From the NCBI GenBank assembly GCA_903927615.1, contig CAIYNU010000006.1, forward strand, positions 62,001-126,000: a stretch of DNA of 64,000 nucleotides, read 5' to 3'. Made by a program: the position numbers and the translations under genes. Positions 1-8,657 of the stretch are shown here, in pieces. The notes beneath the pieces are model-generated. The model did no database searches. It saw nothing but the letters and a program-made list of their open reading frames with translations, and had not been told where the DNA came from. Numbering within the stretch: position 1 is the stretch's first letter; every line of letters begins with the position of its first letter. The stretch is from an uncultured Rhodospirillales bacterium (GTDB lineage: Bacteria; Pseudomonadota; Alphaproteobacteria; Azospirillales; Azospirillaceae).

Positions 1-1
1 G

Positions 2-700
2 GTGTATATCGAGGGCGATGGCTTCGCCTATGTCTCCCGCACCCAGGTGTCCCGGGATCCGACGCCGCGCCATCCCGTCGGACTGGAACTGGCGGCTGCG
101 GATTCCTCACCGGCGGTGCTCTATCTCGGCCGGCCGTGCCAGTATGTGGCCCCAGCCGAAGCGCGCGGATGCGGCACCCAATATTGGTCGAGCCACCGTT
201 TCGCTCCCGAAGTGATCGACGCGGTCAACCATGCCATTGATCAGGCCCTGGTTCTGGTCGGGACCCGCCGGGTCCTGCTGATCGGCTATTCCGGGGGCGG
301 CGCCGTCGCGGCGCTGGCGGCGGCGCGGCGCTCCGATGTCGTCGCCTGGGCCACGGTGGCGGCGCCGTTGGATCATGCCGCCTGGACCCGCTGGCACGGT
401 GTCAGCCCCCTCGCGGGCTCGCTCAATCCCGTTGACGACGCCCCACGCCTGGCCGGACTGCCGCAAATTCACTTCACCGGTGCCAACGACGACGTGGTGC
501 CCCCTGGCATCGTCCGCGGCTTTCTCGAACGGGAGGGGCCGGGGCGGGACACGGTGCTGATGGTGATCCCCGGCTTCACTCATGAGTGCTGCTGGGTGGC
601 GCGCTGGCCAGACTTACGCTCCCGCATTCCTCCGGGAACCGCAGACGCCGTTCCACCCGTGACGGCACCGGCCCCGACCCCCACAGCCCCCGGTTTTTGA
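2..700 (+). CDS. alpha/beta hydrolase family protein (5'-partial)
   Basis: Serine hydrolase of the alpha/beta-hydrolase fold; substrate unknown. The nucleophile elbow GYSGGG (about residues 94-99 of the visible part), an acid in TGANDDVVP and a late histidine in PGFTHECC give a complete Ser-Asp-His order. The reading frame is open from the first base, and the only start visible there is a GTG at base 2, so the gene probably begins upstream of the window. The C-terminal tail, rich in Pro/Thr/Ala, runs about 120 bp into the convergent gene that ends at 580. The family assignment is solid. The biological role is not; its location beside a PAAR-like gene allows a lipase/esterase-type T6SS role, but that is only a guess. 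Confidence 0.75.
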   Translation: MYIEGDGFAYVSRTQVSRDPTPRHPVGLELAAADSSPAVLYLGRPCQYVAPAEARGCGTQYWSSHRFAPEVIDAVNHAIDQALVLVGTRRVLLIGYSGGGAVAALAAARRSDVVAWATVAAPLDHAAWTRWHGVSPLAGSLNPVDDAPRLAGLPQIHFTGANDDVVPPGIVRGFLEREGPGRDTVLMVIPGFTHECCWVARWPDLRSRIPPGTADAVPPVTAPAPTPTAPGF

Positions 701-1257
701 GGAAAAGCCGGGCTTTTCGTCGCTTGAAGCCTGGTTTCCGGCCGGGCCGACGGCCGGTTCTCGGCCAGCATGGTCCGTTGCAGGCCGATTCCCCCCATCT
801 GCAACCGCTGCCACGGCACAAAGCGGTCGTCGGGCAATCCGGCCTGCTGCCGGAACGCCGCCATCGGCTGGTAGGTCCCGGAATAATTGCTCCACCAGTC
901 GAGCCGACCACTGTCGAAGCGTATGGTTCCGGCATACAGCACCGGCCGGCCGTCGGCCAGACCCGCGTGGCTGCTGCGCGGCGACAGCACGGTGCGTTTA
1001 TCGCTGGGCCGGTCGCCGGCCGTCCGCACAAAGTTGTAAAGGCCGTCGGGTTTGACGTGCAGCCCGCGGGCGGCGGTTTTCAGCAGAAAGGTTTCCCCCT
1101 GCACCCGGATCAGCTCGTCCCCGGGCGGCGCCCGATCCGGCCGCCCCGGGCGCAACGGGGTAAAGGTCGCCTGGCGCTGAACCGCGCCGGCCCGGGTTTC
1201 GGGCGGACGGCCGGGCCACGACAGCGGCGGCGGGGCAAAGTACCGGGACGGCAACAT
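580..1257 (-). CDS. unknown protein downstream of PAAR-like gene; candidate T6SS cargo
   Basis: 225-residue protein that I do not recognise at family level. It has a Pro/Arg-rich N-terminus, then a compact region (about residues 45-165) with the segment RFDSGRLDWWSNYSGTYQP followed by AAFRQQAGLPDDRFVPW. A W-N-x-SG-x-Y-x-P pattern like this is a motif I associate with C-terminal regions of polymorphic toxin-like proteins. The last about 50 residues are low complexity and overlap the convergent hydrolase gene. The ATG at 1257 has GGAG seven bases upstream. It starts 66 bp after the PAAR-like gene on the same strand, so both are probably co-transcribed. No signal peptide is visible, which suits a T6SS-delivered cargo. 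Function is inferred from context only. Confidence 0.6.
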   Translation of the reverse strand: MLPSRYFAPPPLSWPGRPPETRAGAVQRQATFTPLRPGRPDRAPPGDELIRVQGETFLLKTAARGLHVKPDGLYNFVRTAGDRPSDKRTVLSPRSSHAGLADGRPVLYAGTIRFDSGRLDWWSNYSGTYQPMAAFRQQAGLPDDRFVPWQRLQMGGIGLQRTMLAENRPSARPETRLQATKSPAFPQKPGAVGVGAGAVTGGTASAVPGGMRERKSGQRATQQHS

Positions 1258-1323
1258 CGAACGGCTCCGTACGGTCGGCGCAAGGATCAGGCGGGCCGCT
1301 TTGCGGGGGCCGGGCCGAGCCCG

Positions 1324-1710
1324 TCAATCCATGGTCTGAAACTGGCCCGGCACCAGAATACTGATAATTCCGGCCCAACTGCACAGGCATTTCGAGCCAT
1401 TGTTGAGCGCCGGCATATTGCCGATCAGCACCGTCGGAGCCCCCGGAACCCAAGGCGCGGCGGTCGCGGGAATGCACGGCATCGGGGTGAGCACGCCCAG
1501 GGCCGCCGCGGTCGCCGCGATCACCATGGGATTGGCCGGGCTGGAACACATGCCGAAAGGCATGATGTTGACCATCGGCTTGTTGTCCATGATGTTGGCC
1601 GCAGGCGGTCCGCCGGCCATGACCAGATTGAGCGGCAACACGTTCAGCACGCTGGGGGCCATGCCGAAGCTACATTGAAGGGTGGCGCCGGCGACAACCT
1701 GAATGCCCAC
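1324..1710 (-). CDS. PAAR-like (DUF4150/DUF4280-type) protein
   Basis: 128-residue protein built of Gly/Pro/Met-rich loops with spaced cysteines, resembling PAAR-like DUF4150/DUF4280 domains that cap the VgrG spike of type VI secretion systems and carry effectors. Visible hallmarks are an N-terminal GATLQCSFG, central NIMPFGMC and PMPCIPATAAPW, and late SKCLCSWAGII. Translation probably starts at the GTG at 1710, which has AGGAG seven bases upstream. It is followed in the same direction by an unknown protein, the usual order for a spike tip and its cargo. The T6SS sheath and tube genes lie about 45 kb away in this window, so this would be an orphan tip/effector island serving that system. Confidence 0.8.
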   Translation of the reverse strand: MGIQVVAGATLQCSFGMAPSVLNVLPLNLVMAGGPPAANIMDNKPMVNIMPFGMCSSPANPMVIAATAAALGVLTPMPCIPATAAPWVPGAPTVLIGNMPALNNGSKCLCSWAGIISILVPGQFQTMD

Positions 1711-1744
1711 GATAATGCTCCTGAACCTGCCTTCGTCCTGGATG

Positions 1745-1785
1745 CCAAGGGGTCGCCCCTTGGTGAGCCCAGGGCACAGCCCTGG
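1745..1785. repeat. double-hairpin intergenic element
   Basis: Two consecutive perfect inverted repeats, CCAAGGGG-TCG-CCCCTTGG (1745-1763) and CCAGGGC-ACA-GCCCTGG (1769-1785), sit upstream of the PAAR-like gene and just past the stop of the carbonic anhydrase gene. The same pair of hairpin types, in the other order, occurs at 56416-56459. They could terminate the carbonic anhydrase transcript but lack a T tract. Confidence 0.7.
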
Positions 1786-1798
1786 TGGCTTGCCGGGC

Positions 1799-2443
1799 TC
1801 AGACGGTCTCCCTCACCGGCTCGAAAGAGTCGCTGTCCGCGTGATACAGGGACAGGGTGGCGCTGGCGATGTCGAAATAGAGTCCGCGCACATGCAGGAC
1901 TCCCGCCGCCACCCGCTCGGCAATGCAGGGAAACGACATGAGGTTGCGGAGCGAAACCTTGATCACTTCGCGCTCGCAATAGGCGGCCTGATGCTCCAGG
2001 GGCTGGTCCGCCAGAACCTCCAGCGTGCGCTGGCGGGCCGGCTCCGCCAGGTTCATCCAGCGATGGATGAACGGGTGTTCCGGTGCGAGTTCAGGGTCGT
2101 TGGTCAGCATGGCCCACACGCCACCGCAACCGGCGTGCCCCATGACGATGATGTACTCCACATGCAGCGCATTGACCGCGAACTCCAGGGCGGCGCTGGT
2201 GCCGTGGTGATTGCTGTCCGGTACGCAAGGCGGCACCAGATTGGCCACGTTCCGCACAATGAACAATTCTCCCGGCGCGGCGTTGGCCAGGATCGCCGGG
2301 TCCACCCGCGAATCGCAGCAGGCAATCACCATACATTTCGGTGTTTGTTTAAGCGCCAGGCGGGTGAACAGGTCAGGGTCGGCCTCAAGGCGTGTCCGTT
2401 GAACGCTCAGGAAGCTGGAGAGGAACTTTTCAAACGAGGTCAT
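1799..2443 (-). CDS. can: beta-class carbonic anhydrase
   Basis: Zinc enzyme interconverting CO2 and bicarbonate in the cytoplasm. The 214-residue length is typical of the bacterial beta class. The first zinc cysteine and the Asp-Arg dyad are in CCDSRVDP (about residues 42-49), and the His and second Cys are in GHAGCGG (about residues 102-108). The tail (YFDIASATLSLYHADSDSFEPV) also matches the family. The ATG at 2443 is preceded by AGG-type weak Shine-Dalgarno. It appears to be a single-gene unit, with a tandem repeat upstream and hairpins downstream. Confidence 0.95.
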   Translation of the reverse strand: MTSFEKFLSSFLSVQRTRLEADPDLFTRLALKQTPKCMVIACCDSRVDPAILANAAPGELFIVRNVANLVPPCVPDSNHHGTSAALEFAVNALHVEYIIVMGHAGCGGVWAMLTNDPELAPEHPFIHRWMNLAEPARQRTLEVLADQPLEHQAAYCEREVIKVSLRNLMSFPCIAERVAAGVLHVRGLYFDIASATLSLYHADSDSFEPVRETV

Positions 2444-2485
2444 CAGGGGCCTGATCCGGTTGGGCGGAAAACACTCTCCACAAGG

Positions 2486-2533
2486 GAACAGCGCCCTGGG
2501 GGAACAGAGCCCTGGGGGAATAGAACCCTGGGA
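2486..2533. repeat. three tandem 16-bp units
   Basis: Three head-to-tail copies of a 16-bp unit of the form GAACAGMGCCCTGGGG (2486-2501, 2502-2517, 2518-2533; the last is the most diverged) lie upstream of the carbonic anhydrase gene. Each contains a CCCTGGG core like the hairpin elements elsewhere in the window. Confidence 0.8.
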
Positions 2534-2607
2534 GAGTAAAGCATCGGGTGTTCCATCAACAGTGTAAGGTCAGACAGGCCCAAAATAAAGAGGCAACTCC
2601 GGTCTGG

Positions 2608-3033
2608 TCATGAGCCATGGTCGAGACGATGGATGCCGCGCCGGAAGACCCAAAAACGGCTGAGAAGATAGTTGATGACGGGAATCGTGACTGTGGGTGC
2701 GGCGACGGCGATCTGATAGGGAAGATGCCAGACATCGGAAATGATTACAACCATTCCGGTACTGATCAGGTACGAACAGATCGACAGGGATATAAAACGC
2801 GGAAGGTAATCGCCATGATCGGCAGACACCGCAAAACTAAAACCCTGGTGCCCGAAATAAGAAACAGCCGTCGATAAGATATACCCGATGGTCGTGCCGA
2901 CCACCGGCGTGACGCCCAGTTCTTTCACCGACAAGGCAAATCCGCTGGCATAGACCAGGGTTGCGCCAACGCCGACCAGACCGAAGCGCCCGATGCGCTG
3001 GAGTTCCCGCCACGAAACCATTTTGAAGATCAT
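2608..3033 (-). CDS. GtrA-like membrane protein
   Basis: 141-residue inner-membrane protein of the GtrA family, proposed to flip or assist polyprenyl-phosphate-linked sugars in glycan modification. Four hydrophobic segments are visible (about residues 15-35, 42-62, 78-98 and 105-125), with the family-typical start RFGLVGVGATLVY and end NYLLSRFWVFRR. It is transcribed divergently from a DPM1/GtrB-like glycosyltransferase 210 bp away, the classic partner that makes the polyprenyl-phosphate sugar. A downstream ATG (residue 5) is an alternative start, as the SD is weak for both. Confidence 0.9.
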   Translation of the reverse strand: MIFKMVSWRELQRIGRFGLVGVGATLVYASGFALSVKELGVTPVVGTTIGYILSTAVSYFGHQGFSFAVSADHGDYLPRFISLSICSYLISTGMVVIISDVWHLPYQIAVAAPTVTIPVINYLLSRFWVFRRGIHRLDHGS

Positions 3034-3242
3034 GGACGCTGTTGCCTTTTGCCGGATGGTGCGAGGAGGGGTGGGGTCTGAGCGAGACTCTTGACAGCCG
3101 CATCCCGATCGGATGTAAGAGCGGCGGCCTGCCGTGCCGGGGAAGTGGTCCCGGCGCGTCGGGCGGGCAGTGCTGTTGATGCCGCAGTGCCGTTCATTTC
3201 AGTCGTTGATCTCTGGAACCGGCTACGGCGGGAGTGGAATTC

Positions 3243-4241
3243 ATGCGTAATGACAGCAGCAGCGACGGCCTGACGGCTCCGAAATTATCCGTCATCGTAC
3301 CGGTGTACAAGGAAGAGGACAATATCCGTCCGTTCCTGGGGCGCATCCGTCCGGTGCTGGAGCAAATCGGGTCCTACGAAATCCTGTTTTGCCTGGATCC
3401 CTGTACCGACCGGACCGAAGAGATCATCGTCGAGGAAAGCGCGCGCGACCCCAGGATCGGCCTGCTGGTGTTCAGCCGACGCTTTGGCCAGCCGGCCGCG
3501 ACCATCGCCGGGATCATGAACTGTCGCGGCGAAGCCTGCGTGGTGATCGACGTGGACCTTCAGGATCCACCGGAAGCGATCCTGCCCATGTACGCGAAAT
3601 TGAGTGAGGGCTACGAGGTGGTCACGGCCCGGCGCTCCAGTCGCAAGGGCGAAACCGCGGTCAAAAAGGTGGTGGCGGAACTGGGCTATAGCCTGATCAA
3701 CCGCATCTCGGATGTCTCGATTCCCCGCAATACCGGGGACTTCCGAATCATCACCCGCCGGGTGATCGAGGAGTTGCGCGGTCTCGGGGAAAGCCACGGC
3801 TTCCTGCGCGGGCTGGTCTCGTTGGTGGGTTTCAAGCAGACCTTCGTCGAATACGAGCGCGATGCCCGGGAAGCCGGAACCAGCAAATACAACCGCTATC
3901 TGGGGTCCCTGAAGATTGGCTTCAACGGGGTGTTCGGCTTCTCGACCTTTCCGCTCTCGTTCTTGTTGTGGACGGGCTTCGGCATTTTGGTGCTGAGCCT
4001 GCTGGCCATCCTGTACATGCTCGTGACCAAGCTGGTGATCGGCGAAAACTATCCGATGGGCGTGCCGACCATCACCGTGCTGGTCCTGTTCCTGGGCGGC
4101 GTCCAATTGATGGCGGTGGGGGTGCTGGGCGAATATATCGGCCGCATCTATGATGAAGTGCGCCGCCGGCCGCAATTCATCGTCGACCGCGCGACCAACC
4201 TCACCGTCCGTGATCGCCGCGGCCCGGGCTCGGGCCTTTAA
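3243..4241 (+). CDS. family 2 glycosyltransferase, DPM1/GtrB-like
   Basis: 332-residue polyprenyl-phosphate glycosyltransferase (GT2). N-terminal GT-A domain with LSVIVPVYKEEDNI, the DVDLQDPPE metal/donor motif and RRSSRKGE. Two C-terminal transmembrane helices follow (about residues 235-260 and 272-295), then the family-typical LGEYIGRIYDEVRRRP. It likely loads a sugar onto a lipid carrier at the cytoplasmic face, with the divergent GtrA-like protein moving it across. I prefer the ATG at 3243, which sits eight bases after GGGAG; a GTG nine bases earlier is in frame but overlaps that SD. Confidence 0.93.
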   Translation: MRNDSSSDGLTAPKLSVIVPVYKEEDNIRPFLGRIRPVLEQIGSYEILFCLDPCTDRTEEIIVEESARDPRIGLLVFSRRFGQPAATIAGIMNCRGEACVVIDVDLQDPPEAILPMYAKLSEGYEVVTARRSSRKGETAVKKVVAELGYSLINRISDVSIPRNTGDFRIITRRVIEELRGLGESHGFLRGLVSLVGFKQTFVEYERDAREAGTSKYNRYLGSLKIGFNGVFGFSTFPLSFLLWTGFGILVLSLLAILYMLVTKLVIGENYPMGVPTITVLVLFLGGVQLMAVGVLGEYIGRIYDEVRRRPQFIVDRATNLTVRDRRGPGSGL

Positions 4242-4289
4242 TCCTGGCGTCTATCGGGCTTTGCCCCCAAGACTCGGGATCGGTTGCCG

Positions 4290-5171
4290 CTATTCCCAAT
4301 GGCGCCCGCGGTCTTCGGGAACGATCCGGCGCAGGGTGTAGATGTCGGAGGAGGCCAGGTCCGCGGCCCGTTGGTCAAGGCTTGGCCAGGGGTCCCACAG
4401 CGCGGCCAGCAACCGGCCGGTAATGCCGTCGCTGGCGGCCGAGGCCAGCCAGCCGGTCAGTGCCGCGGCCTTGTCCTGGGCGCTGCCGTCGCCGTCGACC
4501 GCCTTCCGGGCGGTGGCCGCTTCGGTGTTGCCGGCCCGGGTGTTGCCGGCGGCCAGAATCGCCTGGGTCATCTGGCTGGCGATGACGCCGGGGGCGATGG
4601 CATTGATGTCGATCTGCCGTTCGCGCACCTCGTGGGCGAAGGTCTCGGTAAAGCGCACCAGCGCCGCCTTGGCCACGCCGTAGGCGCTGAAATTGGGGCG
4701 CGGTCCGGTGGCGCCGCCGCCCGAGATGTTGACGATCTTGCCGCGCCGGCCGTTCCGACCCAACTGGCCGACCAGCGCCCGGCACAAGGCCACCGGCACC
4801 AGCAGATCGATCCGGATGGTCTCCTGCCAGGCGTCCCAGTCGTTTTCCCACAACGGCCCGATCGGCCCCTGGATGGCCGCATTGTTGACCAGCAGGTCGA
4901 GGCCGCCGCCGGCCGCCGCCGCCCCGGCGATGGTGCCGACCGCGTCGGCCGCCGCCAGGTCCACGGCCAACGTTTCCAGAGGTGCGGAAGCCCCGCCGGC
5001 GGCGGCCGACTCGGCGGCCAGGGTCGCCGCCAGCTCCTCAAGCCGGGCGGCCGAGCGGCCGACCATCAGCAGGCCGGCACCGTCGGCGTGCAGGCGGCGG
5101 CAGATGGCGGTCCCCAGCGTGCCGTAGGCGCCGGTGATCAGGGCGCGATGGCCGGCCAGTGGTGTGCTCAT
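4290..5171 (-). CDS. short-chain dehydrogenase/reductase
   Basis: 293-residue classical SDR. Nucleotide-binding glycine motif TGAYGTLG near residues 11-18, NNAAI, and the catalytic Ser plus Tyr-x-x-x-Lys in SGGGATGPRPNFSAYGVAK. The C-terminal half is Ala-rich and somewhat longer than usual, perhaps a substrate cap. I place the start at the ATG at 5171; an upstream in-frame extension overlaps a tandem repeat and the next gene and is unlikely to be translated. It lies 100 bp after the epimerase gene on the same strand. The two probably act together on a nucleotide sugar, but the substrate cannot be read from sequence. Confidence 0.88.
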   Translation of the reverse strand: MSTPLAGHRALITGAYGTLGTAICRRLHADGAGLLMVGRSAARLEELAATLAAESAAAGGASAPLETLAVDLAAADAVGTIAGAAAAGGGLDLLVNNAAIQGPIGPLWENDWDAWQETIRIDLLVPVALCRALVGQLGRNGRRGKIVNISGGGATGPRPNFSAYGVAKAALVRFTETFAHEVRERQIDINAIAPGVIASQMTQAILAAGNTRAGNTEAATARKAVDGDGSAQDKAAALTGWLASAASDGITGRLLAALWDPWPSLDQRAADLASSDIYTLRRIVPEDRGRHWE

Positions 5172-5178
5172 GGTGGTG

Positions 5179-5242
5179 ATCGCTCCCCGCTGAGGGTTTT
5201 TATCGCGCCCCGCTTGGGGTCTTGATCGCGCCCCGCTTGGGG
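5179..5242. repeat. three tandem ~23-bp units
   Basis: Three imperfect copies of a unit starting GATCGCGCCCCGCTTGGGG (5179, 5201 and 5224) fill the gap between the epimerase stop and the SDR start. The copy nearest the SDR is the most diverged. They cover the SDR 5' leader. Confidence 0.75.
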
Positions 5243-5271
5243 GGGGGTGGGTATCGCTCGCCGGTCCCGGC

Positions 5272-6255
5272 TCAGGGCCGCTTCCCATAGACCCAGCGAT
5301 TGGCCTGCAACCATTCGAGGGTGCGGATGATGCCCTGGCGGATGGTGAGTTCGGGTTGCCAGCCGAGCGTCTGAATTTTCCGGGTTTCCAGGAAGATGAA
5401 CGGATTGTCGCCGATCCAGCCCCGGTCCCCGCCGCTGTAGGCCAGTCGCGGCGTGACGCCCAGATGAGCGGTGATGGCGGCGATGCTGTCGTTGACCTCG
5501 ACATATTCCCCGGTGCCGAGATTGAAGATGTTGACCTTGCTCCCGGCCCGGGCGATCGCGGTCAGGATGGCGTCCAGGCAATCCTGAACATAAAGATAGG
5601 ATTTGCGCTGCCGGCCGTTGCCCAGCACCGGCAGGACCGTCGGGTCGGCCAATAACTTCTGATAGAAGTCGAAAATATGGCCGTGGGTGTAGCGTTCCCC
5701 CAGGATCGAGACGAAGCGGAAAATCCAGCTCTGGAAATCGAAACCCTCGCAATAGGCGGCGATCAGGCCTTCGCCGGCCAGCTTGGACGCGCCATAAAGC
5801 GAGGTCTGGATCGGAAACGGCGCGTCCTCGGGCGTCGGAATCACCGCCGCCTCGCCATAGACCGAACCGGTCGAGGAGAACGCAATCCGCCGGATGCCGT
5901 TGGCCCGCATCGCCTCCAGGACATTGTAGGTGGCGATGGTGTTCTGCTCCAGGTCCTTGCGCGGATGGTGGGTGCCGAAGCGGACATCGGCATTGGCCGC
6001 CAGATGGAAGACGAAGTCGCAGCCGGCCATGGCGCGCGTCAGCGTCGCTTCATCGAGCACATCCCCCTGGACGAAGGTGAACCCCGGCTGGCGCCGCGCG
6101 TCGCCCAGGAACTCGGCAAAGCCCGTCACCAGATTGTCGTACACGGTGACCTGGATGCCGTACGCCAGCAGGCGGTCGGCGAGCGTGCTTCCGATAAAGC
6201 CGGCGCCACCGGTGATGAAGGCGTGGTTGAATGTCGGCGTCCGAATCTCGGTCAA
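5272..6255 (-). CDS. NAD-dependent sugar epimerase/dehydratase
   Basis: Extended-SDR sugar nucleotide enzyme, 327 residues. NAD-binding GGAGFIGS, then FHLAANADV, catalytic SSTGSVYG and YGASK. It closely follows the pattern of UDP-glucose 4-epimerase-like enzymes; the precise sugar is not certain. The open frame extends to 6411, but that upstream part is low complexity and lies in the divergent promoter region. I choose the TTG at 6255, which has GGGAG six bases upstream and puts the Rossmann motif near residue 12. It is transcribed divergently from the Wzm/Wzt exporter genes and is likely to supply sugars to the same glycan. Confidence 0.9.
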   Translation of the reverse strand: MTEIRTPTFNHAFITGGAGFIGSTLADRLLAYGIQVTVYDNLVTGFAEFLGDARRQPGFTFVQGDVLDEATLTRAMAGCDFVFHLAANADVRFGTHHPRKDLEQNTIATYNVLEAMRANGIRRIAFSSTGSVYGEAAVIPTPEDAPFPIQTSLYGASKLAGEGLIAAYCEGFDFQSWIFRFVSILGERYTHGHIFDFYQKLLADPTVLPVLGNGRQRKSYLYVQDCLDAILTAIARAGSKVNIFNLGTGEYVEVNDSIAAITAHLGVTPRLAYSGGDRGWIGDNPFIFLETRKIQTLGWQPELTIRQGIIRTLEWLQANRWVYGKRP

Positions 6256-6475
6256 AGGGCGCTCCCGCAAGGGTTTGGGGTACGGAGCCGGGCGACAGGG
6301 CGGCCCAGCGGTTAAAGCGCATCGCGGGTCCGTCGTCAACGGCGACCAGACGGCCGGGAGCACGAGCGGGGCACGAGCGGGGCTCGGGCCGGCCGGCAGA
6401 CCGGAAAACACAGGCCCCCGACGTTGAAGGGCTTCAAGTCCCTGTGCTATAGCCTTGCCGTCACAGGAGGATCGT

Positions 6476-7324
6476 TTGGTTCAAATGGGAACAGGGTCGC
6501 CAAGGGGGCCGGCCGTCGGCTTGAGTCCCCTCGAGGTCTTTGTCGTCGGCTGGCGGCACCGCACGCTGATTGATCGGCTGACCCGGCGAGAGATTGCCGC
6601 CAAGTATCGGGGGGCGATCCTGGGCCCGTTATGGTCCCTGCTGACCCCGCTGATGATGCTGGCGGTCTATACCTTTCTGTTTTCGGTGGTCTTCCAGTCG
6701 CGCTGGGGCACCGGCGGCGGCGGCCGGGGCGAGTTCGCCCTGCTGTTTTTTTCCGGCATGATCATCTTTACGATCTTTTCCGAGCCGGTGATGCGGGCGC
6801 CGACCCTGATGCTCGAGAATGTCTCGTATATTAAGAAAGTCGTGTTTCCTCTGGAGATTCTGCCCTGGGCCTGTCTGGGCGTCGCGTTGTTTAACGGCGG
6901 AGTCAGCTTCCTGGTGCTGGCCGTATTTTACCTCCTGGTGTTCGGATTGCCGCCGCTGACGGCGTTGCTGTTACCGCTGGTGCTGCTGCCGCTGTGCCTG
7001 GCGACGCTGGGCGTCACATGGTTTCTGGCCTCGGTGGGGGTGTTTTTGCGCGATGTCCGCCAGTTGGTGGGCGCCGTCACCACGGCGCTGATGTTTCTCA
7101 GCCCGATCTTTTACCCGGTGACCGCGGTCCCGGAGTCCTATCGCTGGCTGCTCTACGTCAATCCGCTGACCATTACCCTGGAGGCGTCCAAGGACGTGCT
7201 GTTCTGGGGCCACGTGCCCGATCCCGCCCTCTGGGCCGCCGATCTGCTGGTCGGCTGGCTGATGGCCTGGCTGGGCTATGCCTGGTTCATGAAGACCCGG
7301 AAGGCGTTCGCCGATGTCGTCTGA
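6476..7324 (+). CDS. wzm: polysaccharide ABC exporter permease (Wzm-like)
   Basis: 282-residue ABC-2 type permease that moves a lipid-linked polysaccharide across the inner membrane. The N-terminal amphipathic part RLTRREIAAKYRG is typical of Wzm/KpsM/TagG proteins. Six hydrophobic segments follow, ending in GYAWFMKTRKAFADVV. AGGAGG at 6465-6470 is placed five bases before a TTG at 6476, so I choose that start; the ATG at 6485 is the alternative. The last bases overlap the ATPase gene by 11 bp, which suggests translational coupling. Confidence 0.93.
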   Translation: MVQMGTGSPRGPAVGLSPLEVFVVGWRHRTLIDRLTRREIAAKYRGAILGPLWSLLTPLMMLAVYTFLFSVVFQSRWGTGGGGRGEFALLFFSGMIIFTIFSEPVMRAPTLMLENVSYIKKVVFPLEILPWACLGVALFNGGVSFLVLAVFYLLVFGLPPLTALLLPLVLLPLCLATLGVTWFLASVGVFLRDVRQLVGAVTTALMFLSPIFYPVTAVPESYRWLLYVNPLTITLEASKDVLFWGHVPDPALWAADLLVGWLMAWLGYAWFMKTRKAFADVV

Positions 7325-8657
7325 TCTTGCCATCCACGCCCGGGGACTGGGCAAGGCTTACGCCATTTATCGCCGGCCCGAGGATCGTCTGAAGCAGATG
7401 CTGTGGCGCCGCCGCCGTCGCTTTTACGACGAATACTGGGCGCTGCGCGACGTGAACCTGGATGTCCGGCGGGGCGAGACCATCGGTCTGATCGGCCGCA
7501 ACGGCGCCGGCAAGTCCACGTTTTTGCAACTGATCTGCGGCACGCTGACGCCGACCTGCGGCGACCTCACGGTCAAGGGCCGGATTGCGGCGCTGCTGGA
7601 ACTGGGGGCGGGCTTCAATCCGGAATTCAGCGGCCGGGAAAATGTCCATCTGGCGGCGTCGATCCTGGGCCTCACGCCCGAACAGGTCCGCGACCGCTTT
7701 CAGACCATCGCCGACTTTGCCGGCATCGGCGATTTCATCGACCAGCCGGTCAAGTTCTATTCCAGCGGCATGTATGCCCGCCTGGCCTTCGCCGTGGCCG
7801 CCCATGTGGACGCCGAGATTCTGATCGTGGACGAGATTCTGGCGGTGGGCGACGCCGCCTTCGTCCAGAAATGCATGCGCTATATCCGGAGCTTCAAGGA
7901 AACCGGGACCCTGTTCTTCGTGTCCCACGACACCGGCGCCATGCACAATCTGTGCGACCGGGTGGTGTGGCTGGACCGCGGCACGGTGCGGGAGGTCGGC
8001 TCGGCGCGCGATATCTGCATGAAGTATCTGGCGGCGGTCGAAAGCGAAAAAGAGGGCGGCGAGGGTTTTCACATCGGCGGCACCCGTCAGGCGGCGCCGC
8101 CGGCCAGGCCGGCCGGCGGGTCCGACAAGGACGAGCGTCATGAGGTGCTCAAGCAATCGGTCCATCGCAACGATATCGAACTGTTCGAGTTCAACGAGAA
8201 CTCGCCATGGTTTGGCCAGCAGGGCGCCAGCATCACGCGGGTGTTCTTTACCGACGCGCAAGGCGGCAAGCTCGACTTCCTCGAGGGCGGCGAGGAGGTC
8301 GTTCTGAATGTGGAGTGTCTGGCGGCCCGCCCGTTGCACAGTCCGATCGTCGGTTTTTATGTGCGCGACCGGCTGGGGCAGCATTTGTTCGGCGACAACA
8401 CCTATCTGAGCTACCAGGCGGCGCCGTTGACGGTGGCCGCCGGGCAGACTTTTTCCGCCGCTTTCCTGTTCCGCCTGCCTTACCTGCCGACCGGAGACTT
8501 CTCGGTTACGGTGGCGCTGGCGGAAGGCACCCAGGACAACCACGTTCAGCATCACTGGCTGGATGACGCCCTGTTTTTCCGCGTCCACGCCAGTCATGTG
8601 ACCCGTGGGTTGATGGGGGTTCCGATGCTCGATATCACACTGCGCCACGCCTCCTAG
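7314..8657 (+). CDS. wzt: polysaccharide ABC exporter ATPase with Wzt C-terminal domain
   Basis: 447-residue protein. ABC ATPase in the first about 245 residues: Walker A GRNGAGKST, signature YSSGM (the SSGM variant usual for Wzt/KpsT/TagH), Walker B ILIVDEILAVGD and H-loop SHD. Residues about 280-447 form a Wzt-type beta-sandwich (from NDIELFEFN to FFRVHASHVTRGLMG) that in characterised systems recognises the O-antigen non-reducing end before export. The domain's presence suggests that chain ends are capped or modified, fitting the methyltransferase domain encoded next door. It overlaps wzm by 11 bp. Confidence 0.95.
   Translation: MSSDLAIHARGLGKAYAIYRRPEDRLKQMLWRRRRRFYDEYWALRDVNLDVRRGETIGLIGRNGAGKSTFLQLICGTLTPTCGDLTVKGRIAALLELGAGFNPEFSGRENVHLAASILGLTPEQVRDRFQTIADFAGIGDFIDQPVKFYSSGMYARLAFAVAAHVDAEILIVDEILAVGDAAFVQKCMRYIRSFKETGTLFFVSHDTGAMHNLCDRVVWLDRGTVREVGSARDICMKYLAAVESEKEGGEGFHIGGTRQAAPPARPAGGSDKDERHEVLKQSVHRNDIELFEFNENSPWFGQQGASITRVFFTDAQGGKLDFLEGGEEVVLNVECLAARPLHSPIVGFYVRDRLGQHLFGDNTYLSYQAAPLTVAAGQTFSAAFLFRLPYLPTGDFSVTVALAEGTQDNHVQHHWLDDALFFRVHASHVTRGLMGVPMLDITLRHAS

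Noticed and set aside
586-1941. 451-codon + strand frame across the PAAR-like locus
   Set aside because: Antisense of the PAAR-like and cargo genes, Arg/Pro/His-rich, and would overlap three better-supported genes.
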